Source of the DNA: Conoideocrella luteorostrata
Taxonomy: Eukaryota > Ascomycota > Sordariomycetes > Hypocreales > Clavicipitaceae
Direction of reading: 5' to 3'
Length of the DNA stretch: 64,000 nucleotides
Assembly (NCBI GenBank): GCA_032433595.1
Contig: JASWJB010000097.1
Location: 1-64,000 of the forward strand
The notes under the pieces were generated by a model. It was not told the origin of the DNA and searched no databases. It saw only the letters and a program-made list of their open reading frames with translations. Shown one piece after another: positions 1 to 12,100 of this stretch. A program made the translations under genes and the position numbers. How positions within the stretch are numbered: the first letter of the stretch is position 1; every line of letters begins with the position of its first letter.

Positions 1-737
1 AAAAAAAAACCTTGAGCCGACCGATAAGACCCTTGAAAAGACTGCGGCGACAAGACCGCGCGACAAAAAAACCTGCCGGTCTATCTAAATAGGGTGTAGC
101 CGGATTAGGGATATCATTTTCGTAGCTGAATTGCAAACAAGCTGGTAGACCGAACTGTGACATCAAATGATGGGCATCAGGGAGTCCGGTGTACATAAAT
201 CACACCCAGGGCACCTTCGGATCACATAGTTGAGCAGTGGAAATTTGTCATTGATTTCTACCAAAATTGACGAGGAATTAACCTCTTGTTCACGTTGTAT
301 TTATTAGATTCAGGCTCTTCGTTTTACCGGTTCAAGATATCTGACGATTGTGTGAGAAAATGCATCGTACGATGCCAAGGTTGCAAAGACGGAATTACCC
401 TGCGACCTGCTTCCTCATGCGACATAAGGAGATGTGGGCACGGCACGTAGGGGCCGCACATGTAACCTCGGCTAATGTATTTGTTTGTCTTACGGGCAAG
501 CTTGCACCTCCTTCGCAAGCGGCGTGCTCTGGGTCGCAACGACTTGTTGGCGGGTGAACTGCAAATTGGGTGCGAACCGAACTTGGACTTGACGCAGCTC
601 CACGACGCAGCTCCACAGCGCAACAGCAGAGCGCAATACAGCAGGCCAGACAGCGCTGAGATAGCCAATGAATGCGAGTTTTCGAATTCAAGGACCATCT
701 CGAGAGAGTGTGCCGCTGCGAGAGGACAAAACAAATC
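1..737. other. No gene recognised
   Basis: The stretch opens with a short A-run and holds only short reading frames on both strands with no family signature. It lies just 3' of the DUF7924-like pseudogene, whose stop codon is at 738-740 on the minus strand, so part of it is probably the former 3' flank of that gene. Confidence 0.5.
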
Positions 738-1984
738 CTATTTCTTACCCCTACGCTTCTTCGCGGTGCCCGAATTCGTGAATGATGTGCTTGGTGTAGC
801 CGCGTCTTGCCTAGCATGGCTGGACTGACTGTCTTGCTCACTGGGAAGCGAAAGTGGTGGGGCCGCATCTGCCTGGATCAAATGATGACTCTGCAAGTCC
901 TGTGATAATCCTGTCGATGGCAATGACAGGTTGTCGAAATCCAACTCTGTAGGCAACTGGTCAATGGCTGAGAAAATCCTATTGAAATGGGACGGCGCCC
1001 ATAGCTCGTACAGATTTCTCGTGAAACTGTGGGTTGCACAGGGTGTTCTGCACTATGGTATCGATACCAATATGCCGTCAAAATGCGATATATTTATAAT
1101 AATCTCTGTCTATCTAAAAAGAGGAAAGCAAGTCAAGGTGGGAGGCTCGATATCGCCGTATAAATATCATGACCGAAAGGTGACCACGTGACCCGCTCCG
1201 TGCTTCCTGTTGTGCTTGAAGGCAGGATTCCGACAGAAAAGATATGCTGTCCACTTCTCCTTCCCATCCAGTGCTATAAAGTCAAACGCGTGGATTAGGT
1301 GGCGATAATACTTGGTTTCTTTCCTTCCAGCACGGGGTAGTGGCCGTAGATCTTCACAGATTCACGATTGTGAGAGATGGAGAAGGCCAAAACCTGCTGT
1401 TGAACCTCATCCTCGCGCTTCACAGCACGGAAAAGTTCAACAATAGCCCTTGTTGCAAGAGTCGTGCTGAGTAACCTGGTTGTAGGTGAGTCCCAGTCAG
1501 CGGCACGGCGTTATTCCACCCCTCGTTCACACTTTCGATAAGTTGTCTGGGGCTCTTGACACGAAGAGCAAGCGTTTCTGCAGAGGGGACAATGAGTCGA
1601 GAAATATCCTGAATCACCCTAGCCTCATTTCTACTCCGTAAATTGCGGCAAGAGTCCACGAAAACGGTGTCGTTAAAAGCCGTGTCGTTGGGAATCGGCC
1701 GGTCTCCTCCCAGATAGAAGGTCTTGCATTACGCGCTTGCTTGAATCCGTAATACTCAGCTCGGAAGTATCCATATATGTACCTTTAGTCTGGAGGAGCA
1801 TTTCGTACCGAGCGTCTCGATATGATGCACTTTTTTCTTCTCTCGGCCTCTGGTCGCTAGGCGTTGCGGATGCAGCCGAATTTGACCGTTTGCGATGAGT
1901 GACGGCAAAGACTTTTTTCGGGCGAGAGAATGCTCCATTTTGGGGCGAAGGAATTCTTGCGGCTACTCTTTTTCGCTTGCCCAA
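738..1984 (-). pseudogene. DUF7924-like gene broken by frameshifts and a solo LTR
   Basis: On the minus strand the N-terminal part (1984 to about 1690) begins MGKRKRVAARIPSPQNG and is basic and low-complexity. The frame then shifts, continues at about 1659 with a segment carrying RNEARVIQDISRL and SVNEGWNN, is lost again, and resumes near 1430 with ELFRAVKREDEV and YGHYPVLEG. A further shift leads to DFIALDGKEKWTAYLF. At that point a 208-bp LTR (1028-1235) interrupts the gene, and the frame resumes with FTRNLYELW and ends at 738 in a Lys/Arg-rich tail. The order and wording match a fungal nuclear-type family that I recall as DUF7924, often seen beside accessory genes; the function is unknown. 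At least three frameshifts plus the insertion make it a pseudogene. Confidence 0.7.
1028..1235 (-). mobile_element. Solo LTR (family A-prime) inside the DUF7924-like gene
   Basis: The unit runs from TGTGGG to CCGACA, so in minus orientation it starts TGTCGG and ends CCCACA. It is about 208 bp and is matched over its full length by 35632-35841. The flanks GAAAC (1023-1027) and GAAAA (1236-1240) look like a 5-bp target duplication with one change. The interrupted host codons rejoin when the LTR and one flank copy are removed. It contains GACCACGTGACC near 1183. No internal retroelement sequence lies beside it, so it is a solo LTR. Confidence 0.75.
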
Positions 1985-3370
1985 AATTCAATGGGATGAA
2001 TTGGTCTGGAATTATTGCTGTATTCAACAGCGACTTTAGTTGGATGTGTATGGGAGATTCGAGCCGATCGTCGTGGCCGCTCCTGGACGGGGTCTAGTGC
2101 TTGATCGAGGGAGCTAATGGGTCGTTTTGTGCCGCGTGTTGGTCTTCATAAGATGCTGTGAGAATTAAATTTCCAAGCTCGCATAAAGAACAAATAGAGT
2201 AGGGCCATACCTGTGGGGATAATATCTTCTTTACAGAAGCTGAAAGCGGTTGACTCTACTCAATACATTCTGAAGTAGTCTGACTTATGTGAGATGGTGT
2301 GACGAGGGAGCCATCTGGCTTTTGAATGCCTTTGGGTTGCTTGCCTGTCTGTTATCGGTCAAGGCAATGCCCTGGAGCTTCACGAAACACATACCCTGTT
2401 TCTTTGGCGCCGACCGCATGCGGCCCTTCTGGGCGGCCACTTGTGCTCGAGTACGAGATGACGACGAAGAAGAAGACGAGTGGCGAGGCTGTCAATTCAC
2501 GCGACCGTGACGACTTGGCCCGTGCTGGGAGCCCAGAGGCAGGGAGAGAGTACGGAGTATGGAGTATCCCCACCCGCTCCTGCGTGTACCCCATCAGTAG
2601 CTTGGGCTGACTTGAGAAAAGGTATCAAGCGATCCTTCTGCTCATTACATGTGACGTGGCTGGCATACGGTGCCTCGCAGTTGAGAAATCCTGCCATATT
2701 GTATTTTGTGTAAAGACATGGATGCCACGAAATGAACGCATGCAGATTTTGTTCATCTAGCTAGTTACTAATAATGTGCACGATTTAGCTTCCCTCATGT
2801 TCCAATGGGGCTTGCATATACTCCGTAGTTGGCTAAGGGCTGTCCCACGCCAAGTACAGGAACCAAATGAAATCACTCTTTGACCTGACTTCTCACAGGC
2901 CATAGGCAGCTTCTATTCCTCTCGAACGCACTGGCTTGTCTTTCCCGGCGCGCAATGATGCTGTCGAATGCCAATCTTCAATACGTCAATTGTTGCTGCT
3001 CTCTCGCTCTGCTGACTAAGCAGTCTGAAACGTCCCCTTGTTTGGTGGCTGGGCGGCAAATTCAAACGCGAAAATGTCACAAAGTGCGACTTCATTCGGC
3101 CTCGGTCATCCTTCTCGCCTCCGGAATATGGGCTAGTCGCGATGATGGATGAAGCTCAGTCCAAAATGATCAGGGACAATCCCATTGGGAAGGGCCTTGA
3201 TGTTTTTCGTGCCACATTACGTGTAACCTGCGAAAGCATCGACATTTTCTGCTCTCCTGACTCGATCGATGATCTCGACTAAGAAGGTGACAATCCCTCA
3301 CATCCCAAAGCAGTACGCCGTCTAACAACAACGAGACCTCCAGAATCTTTCCATCAGTCTTCTTTCGGCC
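1985..3370. other. Intergenic, no gene recognised
   Basis: Only short frames without family signatures are seen. Two copies of the 9-mer TACGGAGTA (either strand) occur here, at 2551-2559 and 2819-2827; another copy (1632-1640) lies in the neighbouring pseudogene. Confidence 0.4.
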
Positions 3371-3424
3371 CTGCAGATTCTTACGGCCTCTCGACTGCTT
3401 CCTCCGCGCGGTCGCGGCAGAAGC

Positions 3425-3789
3425 CTCTTCAATAACCTTTCGGAACTCAACGCCTCCGTCACTTCCGACAATTTCGACTTCGACCGCATCATTCCTCTCT
3501 TGAAAGCCGCCATTGATGATAGCTCTGTAGACACGCTTATCTGACTCCGAGTCTACGATGCCGTTACCGAGCTGACCCCTCCTCGACCGCTTGCCTCTTC
3601 CGTCTCGCAAACCCCATGGCTTCACAACACAAGCGCCTTTGCGAACTCCTCCGAATACCGCCGAGATGTGGATAAGGTCCTAAAACAGGAGCTTGGTCCT
3701 CTCTATGTTGGAATTCGGGACTTTCGCGAACAATTTTTTGGATGCTCGGCTGGAAGTGGCCTCTGGCTACGCCCCTTTTTGTGTGACAG
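3425..3789 (+). pseudogene. FunK1-type fungal protein kinase, N-terminal fragment
   Basis: In one plus frame the region reads LFNNLSELN, FDFDRIIPLL, then a TGA (3542-3544), then LRVYDAVTELTPPRP, TPWLHNTSAFANS, EYRRDVDKVLKQELGPLY and FREQFFG. This is the characteristic N-terminal part of fungal FunK1 kinases. The TGA sits where the family usually has Trp, so TGG to TGA is the likely change, as RIP-type mutation would produce. No kinase catalytic core follows. The similarity stops near 3750, where a sequence shared with 30392-30423 begins, so a mobile element may have cut the gene. Confidence 0.75.
3755..3787 (+). repeat. Shared 33-bp motif, possible transposon end
   Basis: The sequence AGTGGCCTCTGGCTACGCCC followed by a T-run and GTGTGAC recurs at 30392-30423 with only a few differences. 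Here it abuts the point where FunK1 similarity ends, as a transposon terminus would. The other end of the element was not found. Confidence 0.4.
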
Positions 3790-3893
3790 TAAGTAGGCTT
3801 ATTTGTTAACACTATTGCTTGTCAGCTCTGATATTGAGCAATAAACAGTCTTGACACCTAGAAATAACGGTAATTAGCATATTGTTCGGAATA

Positions 3894-5933
3894 TTACCAA
3901 ACTTCCCACATCTGCTTCCCCATGCTAATGATTCTATTAAACAGCTCATCCCTCAGCCCAACCGTCGTCAACCAATACTCACTCCCATCCTCTGTTTTCA
4001 ATACCAAACCCCCAATCGCCTCCCTGTCCAACGCCCAGTCCATAATCACTTTCCTCTTCCGCCCCATCCCCGTCAGTTTTCTCACCTCCGCAACTTCCGC
4101 AATAGCCACCGTCCAAGCTAACTCTAGGTCGTCACTTGCCTCCCTCCAGCTTATGGCGGGGGTTGTGGCCTTTGTAGTGATGTATGCGTAGCCTTTCCTA
4201 TTCTTGTAGCGAGCAGGAAAACGGACTGGCCCGGCAAATTTGAGGTCCTTCTGTTGCTGCTGGTTTTGAGTTTGCTCTGAGATAGGTGGTTCCCCCATCT
4301 TGGCGATTCTGTGGACGATGCGGACGGAGTCTTTGGTGGTGCGTTTGATTCGATTTGCTACACGCAGTGTAGCACTGGGCTTGTCTTCTTTTCCTGGGTT
4401 TTGTTTTTGGTCGTCCTGAGACGAAGGGCTGATAGCTCTTTGTATTTCTTCTGGAGAGGCCCCTATTAATAGATCAGTTGAAGAACTGAACGGTCTTCAT
4501 TTCCTTAGAGTAAAACATACCGAGATGTGATAGATCGCAAGCTTTAAAACTTGATTCAACATTCAAATTTTCATCCGACTCCGGTGGCGAAGGCAAAGGT
4601 ATCCCTTCACCCTCTCCGTTCCGCAGGAGCGTCATAGCAAGCTGTGCGTTCGTCGGCACCCCTCGCAGGAACGTATTCCTCAATTCCACATACTCTCTCC
4701 ACTGAGGATATATACTGGTCAGGCAAGAGACATTATAGTCGATGACCGGCTTGCCAAATATTACGAACCCCACCATAAGCCCCGTCCCTTTCATCATCAT
4801 ATGCCCCGTGGTAAAGTAAGCCACCAACACAAACGGCACCAACCAAGCTGCCAGAATCAGTCTTGCACTATGTGTAGGGAAAGGTCGCGTCGGGCTCAAC
4901 GCATTCATGACGCGTTCCCACGTATCTATAAATTCAGGCAATTTATGCAATGCCATTCGTGTCTCGAATCCATATACTATCCGTGAGATGGGTTCTTTTG
5001 TCCTGTCTTGATATTTGTCAGAGGTTCGATGGTTTTCCATGTTGCCGACGATTGCGAGATCTCTGCTCATGCGATGGAGGCCATTGTCGTCTTGAGCTTC
5101 TTCGGCGAGTTCGCCCGAGCTGATTCCCATCAATAACTGGACCAGTAAATTAGTCTTCGTTTGAACCATCAATATTAGTGGAGTAAGATGGAGTCTTGAC
5201 TTACCGCACTAATGCTATTAAGAAAGCTACGCGCTTCCTGTTCCAGAGTTTCCCCTTTATATTGTTCTGGAGCCCCAGTAACAGAATCAGATGCCAAAAC
5301 CCCAGCCACCGGTTTCTTCAAAGCACCAGTGCGACTGCTTGTAAGTGCGGCTGGTGCGGATGGGAAGAATTTCTCTCTTGAGGGCGGATATACGATCGAC
5401 ACGATCAAAAATATGAGTAGTGTTACGGACAGCAAGTCCGCAAGCCAGGCTGCAGAGTAAATACCAAGAAACCACAGCGTTCTTTGTTGCTCTCTCCACG
5501 ATCGCAAGCGGACAATATGTTTATATAATGAAATTAAGACGATAATAACGGATGTGTAAAGCCTTTCAGCGTGTGCGCGAAGCTTCTCTTCAGTTATGTC
5601 CTCCTCCGCAGCGATATTCATATCAAGATTTGACAAGGGCCACTTTTCAATCTTTTTGACTTGGAAGATTTGTTTGTCGAACCGCCGGATGAGAGCCCAG
5701 AAGTCGTCATTTGATAAACCATCTACGTAGGGCGTATTGGAATGATCATTTTGCCAGCTTGAATTTTTAACTTCGGGGGCCATCGTTCTCGATCTTAGGT
5801 CGCCTTCGGAAGTGTTATTTGGTGTGCGATGGCGTGTAGCTGTAGGCTCTTTCTCAGTCTTGTCTATATTAACGGACTCCATGGCGTGTTGCAAGTTCGT
5901 AGAAACTCCCGGGTCCTGTGAAAGTATCGTCAC
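3894..5933 (-). CDS. DUF3292-type fungal membrane protein
   Basis: Three exons on the minus strand: 5933-5205, 5136-4521 and 4462-3894, giving about 637 residues. The introns (5137-5204, 68 bp; 4463-4520, 58 bp) have GTAAGT and GTATGT donors, and the frame is kept at both joins. Signatures are DDFWALIRRFDKQIFQVK, a hydrophobic pair after RLRSWREQQRTLWFLG (about residues 150-190), YPPSREKFFP, a SATGAPE-like SVTGAPEQYKGE stretch, and a second hydrophobic segment in exon 2 (LILAAWLVPFVLVAYF). The C-terminal exon is basic then aromatic. This order matches the fungal DUF3292 family, of unknown function and probably membrane-bound. An in-frame ATG at about 5882 is an alternative start. The gene looks intact, unlike both neighbours. 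Confidence 0.85.
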
Positions 5934-7733
5934 AATAACTTGTCTCTGTCAGTACAACAATTACTAATAGTTTTTCAATATCAAGCAATAGGTGGTATAT
6001 TCTGAAAGTCAAGATATGCTGGTCAAATTATCGATGACGATGTCGGGTGAGTGGCGATTTATTGCTACGTCACCTATGACTACTGTACTGCGCTAGCTTG
6101 TCGCTATGGCAGAAGGCCAGTTAAGGTGGTGGAGATGTTCGTAAAACGGCCTAAAGTCGCCCTCCCTAACGGCTCCGCCATGCCATGCCGTCGAACAGGT
6201 ACAGTTGCTTTAGGCGCCACTTCTTGCCAATCCAACAGAGCGATGAAAGTGCTTTTATGCACCCAAACACGGCACAGATAGGCCAAAAATAATCCTGCGA
6301 AATATTTTCATCCGAAATGATCGCTGCAGTGAATATATTTCTCGACCCCAGCCTCCTGAACTTATCATGACGGTGTGGGGATCATGCGCGCAAGTCTGCA
6401 GGTGATTGTCTTTTTGAAGTAGAAATAAAATTAGTGCGCTCATCCGCGTCGTCACAGGTACGCTCAGCTAGGCTTTTGCGAGACCTTGTCCTGAGATGTG
6501 TCGGCGGCATCGGGCAACTTGCCAGTCTGTGCTAGTCATTTTACGAGCCCCAATCTAAGAACATTACTTGCCAGTGTCCCTAGTCCGTGCAGGAGGGGTT
6601 GACCAACACGTTTTGACGGGGCTATGTAATGGCATTGATCTTTTGAGGGCCAACAAGCACCAACAGATTTCCTAGCTTGAGTCAAGCTTTCCCGCCCAGG
6701 TAGCTCGAAATACCCAACACAACCTGGACACCTTTAATTGTTGTGGCTGAGACCTACAGGTCTGGTTTTCGACGCCTCATACTCCTAGACATGCCATGCT
6801 AGGGACAATTCCTGTCGACCACAGCACTTTTCAATGTAACCGATGCCGCATCGCATTGTATAGAACCGTATTTGACTCCAGCTGGAGAGTTAAAGGACGG
6901 CGATAAGGCTGAGGTTATCGTCAAGCAGAATAAACAGTCTCTTCGAGAACTCAATGCCATATAGAGCAGGATTAAATGTCTGGAGAATCGTTGTCGCCAG
7001 GATTAACATCTACGCCAGCAGACTACCATGTAGCTGGTGCGTCGCTTCGCGGTCGGCAATTCGTAAGCCAGCCGTAGCGTGCAAGCTGACCGGCATGAAT
7101 GTCTACCATCTGGGCCAGAATACAGTATCCCCGGGTCTTCCTGGGTAGCCATCTAAGAGCCGACCCCCATCGACAGTCACGTCGGACATACTGAGTGAAC
7201 GCAAGGTCCTGTCAAGCTCCTGCCTTTTGGTCCCTCTACGGCCATCCGGCCCTGTCGCGGAACTCTAGTGTCGGCAATCGGTTATCGCGGTTTGTCCTCG
7301 AGCCGCGACCCGTCAGAACGGAGACGCCTGCTAAGGCGGACCTCGAAACTTTCAGAGAATAATGGATTTCAGCTCAGAGAAGTAGAGAAGCACTCACCAT
7401 TACAGTCATGCCCAACAAACTGTCCGTCTTCTTGTCCAAAGTTCGTTTCTGGCCATGGACTACCACCCTGTGGGGCTTGTGGCTGAATACCGTGCTCCAA
7501 CTGTAGGCCGCAGGTATCAAACCGTTACAGCTTCATGACCCACCAGCCAGTCAATGTGCATTTTCGTTCTATTTGTGGTGAGTGGAGATCTTAGCCTACA
7601 CATGCGAATAGCCTTGGAGATAAGACTCGATAGCGGATACATATATTTCAGTACAGCCATCCACATCACATTAGGTACTAGGCCAGCATCCTCCCTTTGA
7701 CTGAATGCTCCTCTCCCGATATAAATAGTATTA
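5934..7733. other. 1.8 kb without a recognisable gene
   Basis: Frames are short and show no family signature on either strand. No LTR family of this window was recognised here. The first 100 bp probably carry the promoter and 5' leader of the DUF3292-type gene. Confidence 0.4.
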
Positions 7734-8713
7734 ATTATGTACGTTGATCGGATTGCCTACGAATCCTAGCCAACCGTCTCTTCCTGTAATTGATAGTTTT
7801 GACCCAATTATACACGAAAATGGAGAACGCCAAGACGATGAGTACGGCGACAATGAGCGAGCCGAGAATGGAGAAAATGGTGAAAATGTAAGACGCGGCC
7901 TGGAAGGCATCGTTATCGCGAATGTTAGTGGCGAGGCCAACCTGCATCGCGGTGAGCACGATGGCGACGTAAACCGTTGAACCAGCAGGCCAAGTAACCG
8001 CTCGGAGAATTCCGCCGGAGACGGTCGATCTTGTTCAGCCGGCTTAAACGTAGCTCGCCGTAGTGGAATCGCGGATAGACGTGCGGGTCTATGCGTTCTG
8101 TCTCTAGCTACTCCACAAAGGTCCTCCATGCGGGCCACGATCCTTCTACTGAGAGCAAGTACTTCTCCTGGGCGACGGGAAAGTCGCTCTCGTGGGATAT
8201 CAGTGCTACGTAGGAGAACAAGAAGCCGAAGCCAAGCGCACGCCGCCGGAGCCCTTCGTTGCACTTCTCCGTGTGCCCATGTCCGGCGACCTTGTTGCCG
8301 GACCCGTCACACGCCACTTCGCACGAGAGATATTTAGTCCAGAAGCAAGGCTCAAGAAGGAAGCGCGATAAGGGCTTGATAAACATCCGGCCTGTCGTCC
8401 AGACGAGATGCAGGTCCATGCGCTCTGTGACCACAATCTCTCGACCGAGCACGAGCTGGTGGTGCAGCGGACGCGGCGGTATGGGTCGGCCCGCGAGCCA
8501 TAGCCAGTTCTGGATGCCAATCAGTCGGTCAATGTCGAGCCCCTTCCCGATGCAAGCCGTGACTTGACAACCCGAGAGAGCCAAGTCGTCGAGTCCTGTG
8601 CGGTACGCCGCCGGCAAGAGCGATAAGAGCTGGTCATGATCGAGTTGGGACGCAATGCCGCCATGCTCATGCTCGCCGCGGAGGGGCTGGATGGAGAATG
8701 GAGAGTTCTGTTT
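7734..8713 (-). pseudogene. Multipass membrane protein relic (DUF6601-like)
   Basis: Reading the minus strand, a likely exon begins near 8713 after a good branch site and acceptor (TGCTAAC..CAAACAG). It runs through PAAYRTGLDDL, LIGIQNWLWLAGRPIPP, REIVVTERMDLHLVWTTGR and SYVALISHESDFPVAQEK to WPAWRTFVE, then an in-frame TAG near 8108. The frame continues with ERIDPHVYPRFHYGELRLSR and GYLACWF, after which about 20 codons appear deleted with a frameshift. It resumes with VYVAIVLTAMQVGLAT, a second hydrophobic segment (FTIFSILGSLIVAVLIVLAF) and a basic tail ending at 7734. I recall this fungal family as DUF6601. The TAG replaces what should be a sense codon (CAG to TAG is plausible), so the gene is dead unless mis-spliced here. 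Confidence 0.65.
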
Positions 8714-9190
8714 GCAAAGTTGTTAGCATCGAATGATCAGTATCTGAGAGCTCAAACAGCGAATACTCGACTGTGCAGCTCTTCAGCTTCGATACCATTT
8801 TCAGAACAGTCCGCCTGCGGTGGATTGGACGTGATGCACTCTGCGTAAATTAATGGCTTCGGGCGAAGTACTCCGTACTCTGTATTCAATTTTATTCGCT
8901 GATGCCTTGGTCGAGAATGATTGGTTAAGCGAAATGTGACTAAAGCATCGCCATGCATGCTGACAGCAGTTAAATCGGCCATAGCCACTGCGTTACTGGA
9001 CAAGGCTGACCAAGCACTTTGTCGGGTGCAAATTTATTCTCTGCCTAAGAAGTGTTTGCATTTACTGTACATCTGCGCAAGCTTTTTGGGCCTTTCATCA
9101 TCGACGAGCTTTTCCAGCTTGGTCGTTGCTGTCAAATAGCGGGGAGCAGTCGCGTCGCGACCTTTGCCTGCCACGGCTGGTGGTGGAAAA
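8714..9190. other. Divergent upstream region
   Basis: This lies between the membrane protein relic and the NLR gene. It may hold a lost 5' exon of the relic on the minus strand, but no clear start or donor was found. One TACTCCGTA 9-mer lies at 8869-8877. Confidence 0.35.
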
Positions 9191-12100
9191 ATGGCGCACA
9201 CCAGCGGTGTCCACCTTCTCCAGATCCACCCTCACCTGGACTCTGACGTCGAGACCGACGTCGACATCATTGCCATCCATGGCCTCGATACGAAGTCGCC
9301 CGACACATGGATTTGGAAGTCCAAAAGACCGGACAGTAACAATAATGTCAACTGGCTGGCCGACAGGAGCATGCTCCCGAGCAGAGTTGGCCAGGCTCGG
9401 ATCTTCACCTGCGACTGGCCAGCAGGCCTGTTTGAACGTTCGGACCTAATTCAGAAGAGGATTGAGGAGTTGGCTCGGCTCTTGCTCGACGGGATCCAAA
9501 GAAGGGCAAGGCCTTTGGCCACGAACAGCTATTCGGAAGGAGACGACCGGCCAATCATTTTCATCGCGTCATGTCTTGGCGGCATCATTCTGATAAAGGC
9601 TTTGGTGATGGCCGATCACGAGTACCGATGCCTCAGAAGAGCCACAAAAGGCATTGTCTTCCTTGCAACGCCATTCGGAGGCACTTCGTTCCAAGATGTA
9701 GCCAGGTGGGCAGAGCCTGGTCTGAAAGCGTGGGCTTCGATACAGGGCCAGAAAGTAAGCAGGCTGCTTCAGAGCGTGAAGGGGTCCACGTTTAATCTCG
9801 ACGAGCTTGTACGTGGGTTCACTCAGGTGTGTCGAGATAACAATCTTGACCAAGTAATGACCTTTTACGAAACTGGCAAGACCAATCTCTACCAAAAGGT
9901 TTTTCCTTACCTTCCCATCTCGTCAAAACAGGTGAGAACCCCGAAAGCTCCGCGATCTAGACACAGATCTTCCGTGGGCAAAGATTACTAATATTTATCA
10001 GCTAGTCAATGAATCCTCCGCAACGCTGCAGATAGTTCCGAATCCTTTGCCACTCGACCGACCGCACAAAATAATGAATAAGTTTCCGAGCCATAATGAT
10101 CCGGATTATCGAAAAGTAGCAGGGAAGCTTGAACAGTTTCTTCAGGGGATTCGCAAGGGAACAGTACTTGAAAGAGCGGACGCCTACATTCGCGACAAAC
10201 ACTATACCACGGAAAGACTCAAGATTGAACGACTATCGGGCGAGTCTCTACCGATGGAGCAGTGCTACATTAATCTCGCCATTGTGGAGAAGCTCAGCGA
10301 AAATACAGATCGGTCAGAAGAGGGTCAAAGGGGTGCAGATTTAGCTACCCAGTCCTCATCATTTTCAGTTTTTGCTCGTCAGAAGGTTGAGACACTGGAC
10401 AGAGCTATCCAGGTCGAGTTTGCGACGATATTCAATGAACGCAGAAGACCCAATGGTGACAGGATAAAACCAAGAAGAATCTTGATTCGAGGACGAGCCG
10501 GAATGGGGAAGACCACCCTATGCAAAAAGATTGTCCATGAGTTTGCGAAAGGCACCTGGAATGAATGGAGCAAGTTATTCAACCGAGTGCTTTGGATACC
10601 TCTGCGGAATCTGAAGCTACTGGAAAGACGACAGGTACCAGGATACAACCACGAGGATCTGTTTTATCATGAATATTTTTCGGGGGTTGGCCAGGAAGAA
10701 GGCCACTGCCTCGCCAGAGAGCTATGGCGAGCAATAAGGGACTTCCGCGGCAATGGCGGCAATGGAAGTCTATTCATCCTCGATGGGCTGGACGAAGTAT
10801 ACCAGGACCTAGAGCACGCTGACGCTATGTCACAGTTCCTCAAGGATCTTATGAAACAGCCGAACGTCCTTATCACGTCCCGACCTTCTGCCCCAGCTCC
10901 ACCTGACATGGATCTCGAACTGGAAACGGTCGGATTCTACCCAGAGCAAGTGAAGGACTATATCGAACACGCCTTTACTGATCGAGTGAAAAAGATTACC
11001 GATATAACGAAAGTCAATGAGGTTCAGTCCTTCCTTCGGGAGCATTGGCTTATCGAGGGTCTTACCCGCATCCCAATTCAACTGGATGCGCTTTGCTACA
11101 CCTGGGATGATCTGAAACCCGAAGGTCTACCGAACACCATGACCGGGATGTATAGACTCATCGAGCTGAAATTGTGGAAGAAGGATGTCATACGATTGGA
11201 GAAGAAACACGATGGGAAGCTGGTAACACCGTCTCAAATTACGACCTCCGATGTCGAGGATTTCGTCCAGGATGAGGTCTGTTTTCTTGAAGGTCTTGCT
11301 TTCACCGGATTGTATAACAATGCTATAGATTTCACGTCGAATAATCGGGAGGTTATATCTAAGCAATTTAAGTCGCAAGGAATCTTGCTTGATAAAACTT
11401 TGCCGTGCCTCTCATTTGTCCGAACATCTGACCTGTCATCCAAGTCCGGGCGCCAAAACTACCACTTCATACACCTGACCTTTCAGGAGTATTTTGCTGC
11501 ACGATACTTCATTCGACAGTGGCATGCTACAAGACCACTCAAATGCTTAGAACTCAGCAGTGTAAAGATCAACGAGACGGATCCTGTTTTGTTTCTTCGG
11601 AAGCATAAGTACACGGCGCGCTACGATATCTTTTGGCGCTTTGTTACCGGGTTGCTGGACACAACACGCCAGGCAAGCCCGTTCATTAACTTAATCGAGA
11701 AGGAACCGCTCGACCTTTTAGGTCCTACACATCAACGTCTGGTCATGCATTGCCTGAGCGAAATATCGAGTAACCTAGGGATTCAAAAGAACTTTGAGGC
11801 AAGGCTATCACAATGGCTTCTGTTTGAACATGACCTGACAGGATACTCACACTTAGCAAGAGAATTAGAGTGTCCGGAAGACTCTATACTTAAAGTCTTG
11901 AAAACTGATTCTGGCGGCGTGAGGATAGGGGTTCTGCAAGCGCTAGAGTATCGACGTACACACTTGTCAGACGCGGCCATCACGGCCCTCACGGAGCTCC
12001 TCCGGGATAACGAGTGGCAAGCCCGAAATTCCGCAGCCAAAGCCTTAGGCCGCCAGTCAAGCTTGTCAGATCCGGCTATCACGGCCCTGACGGAGCTGCT

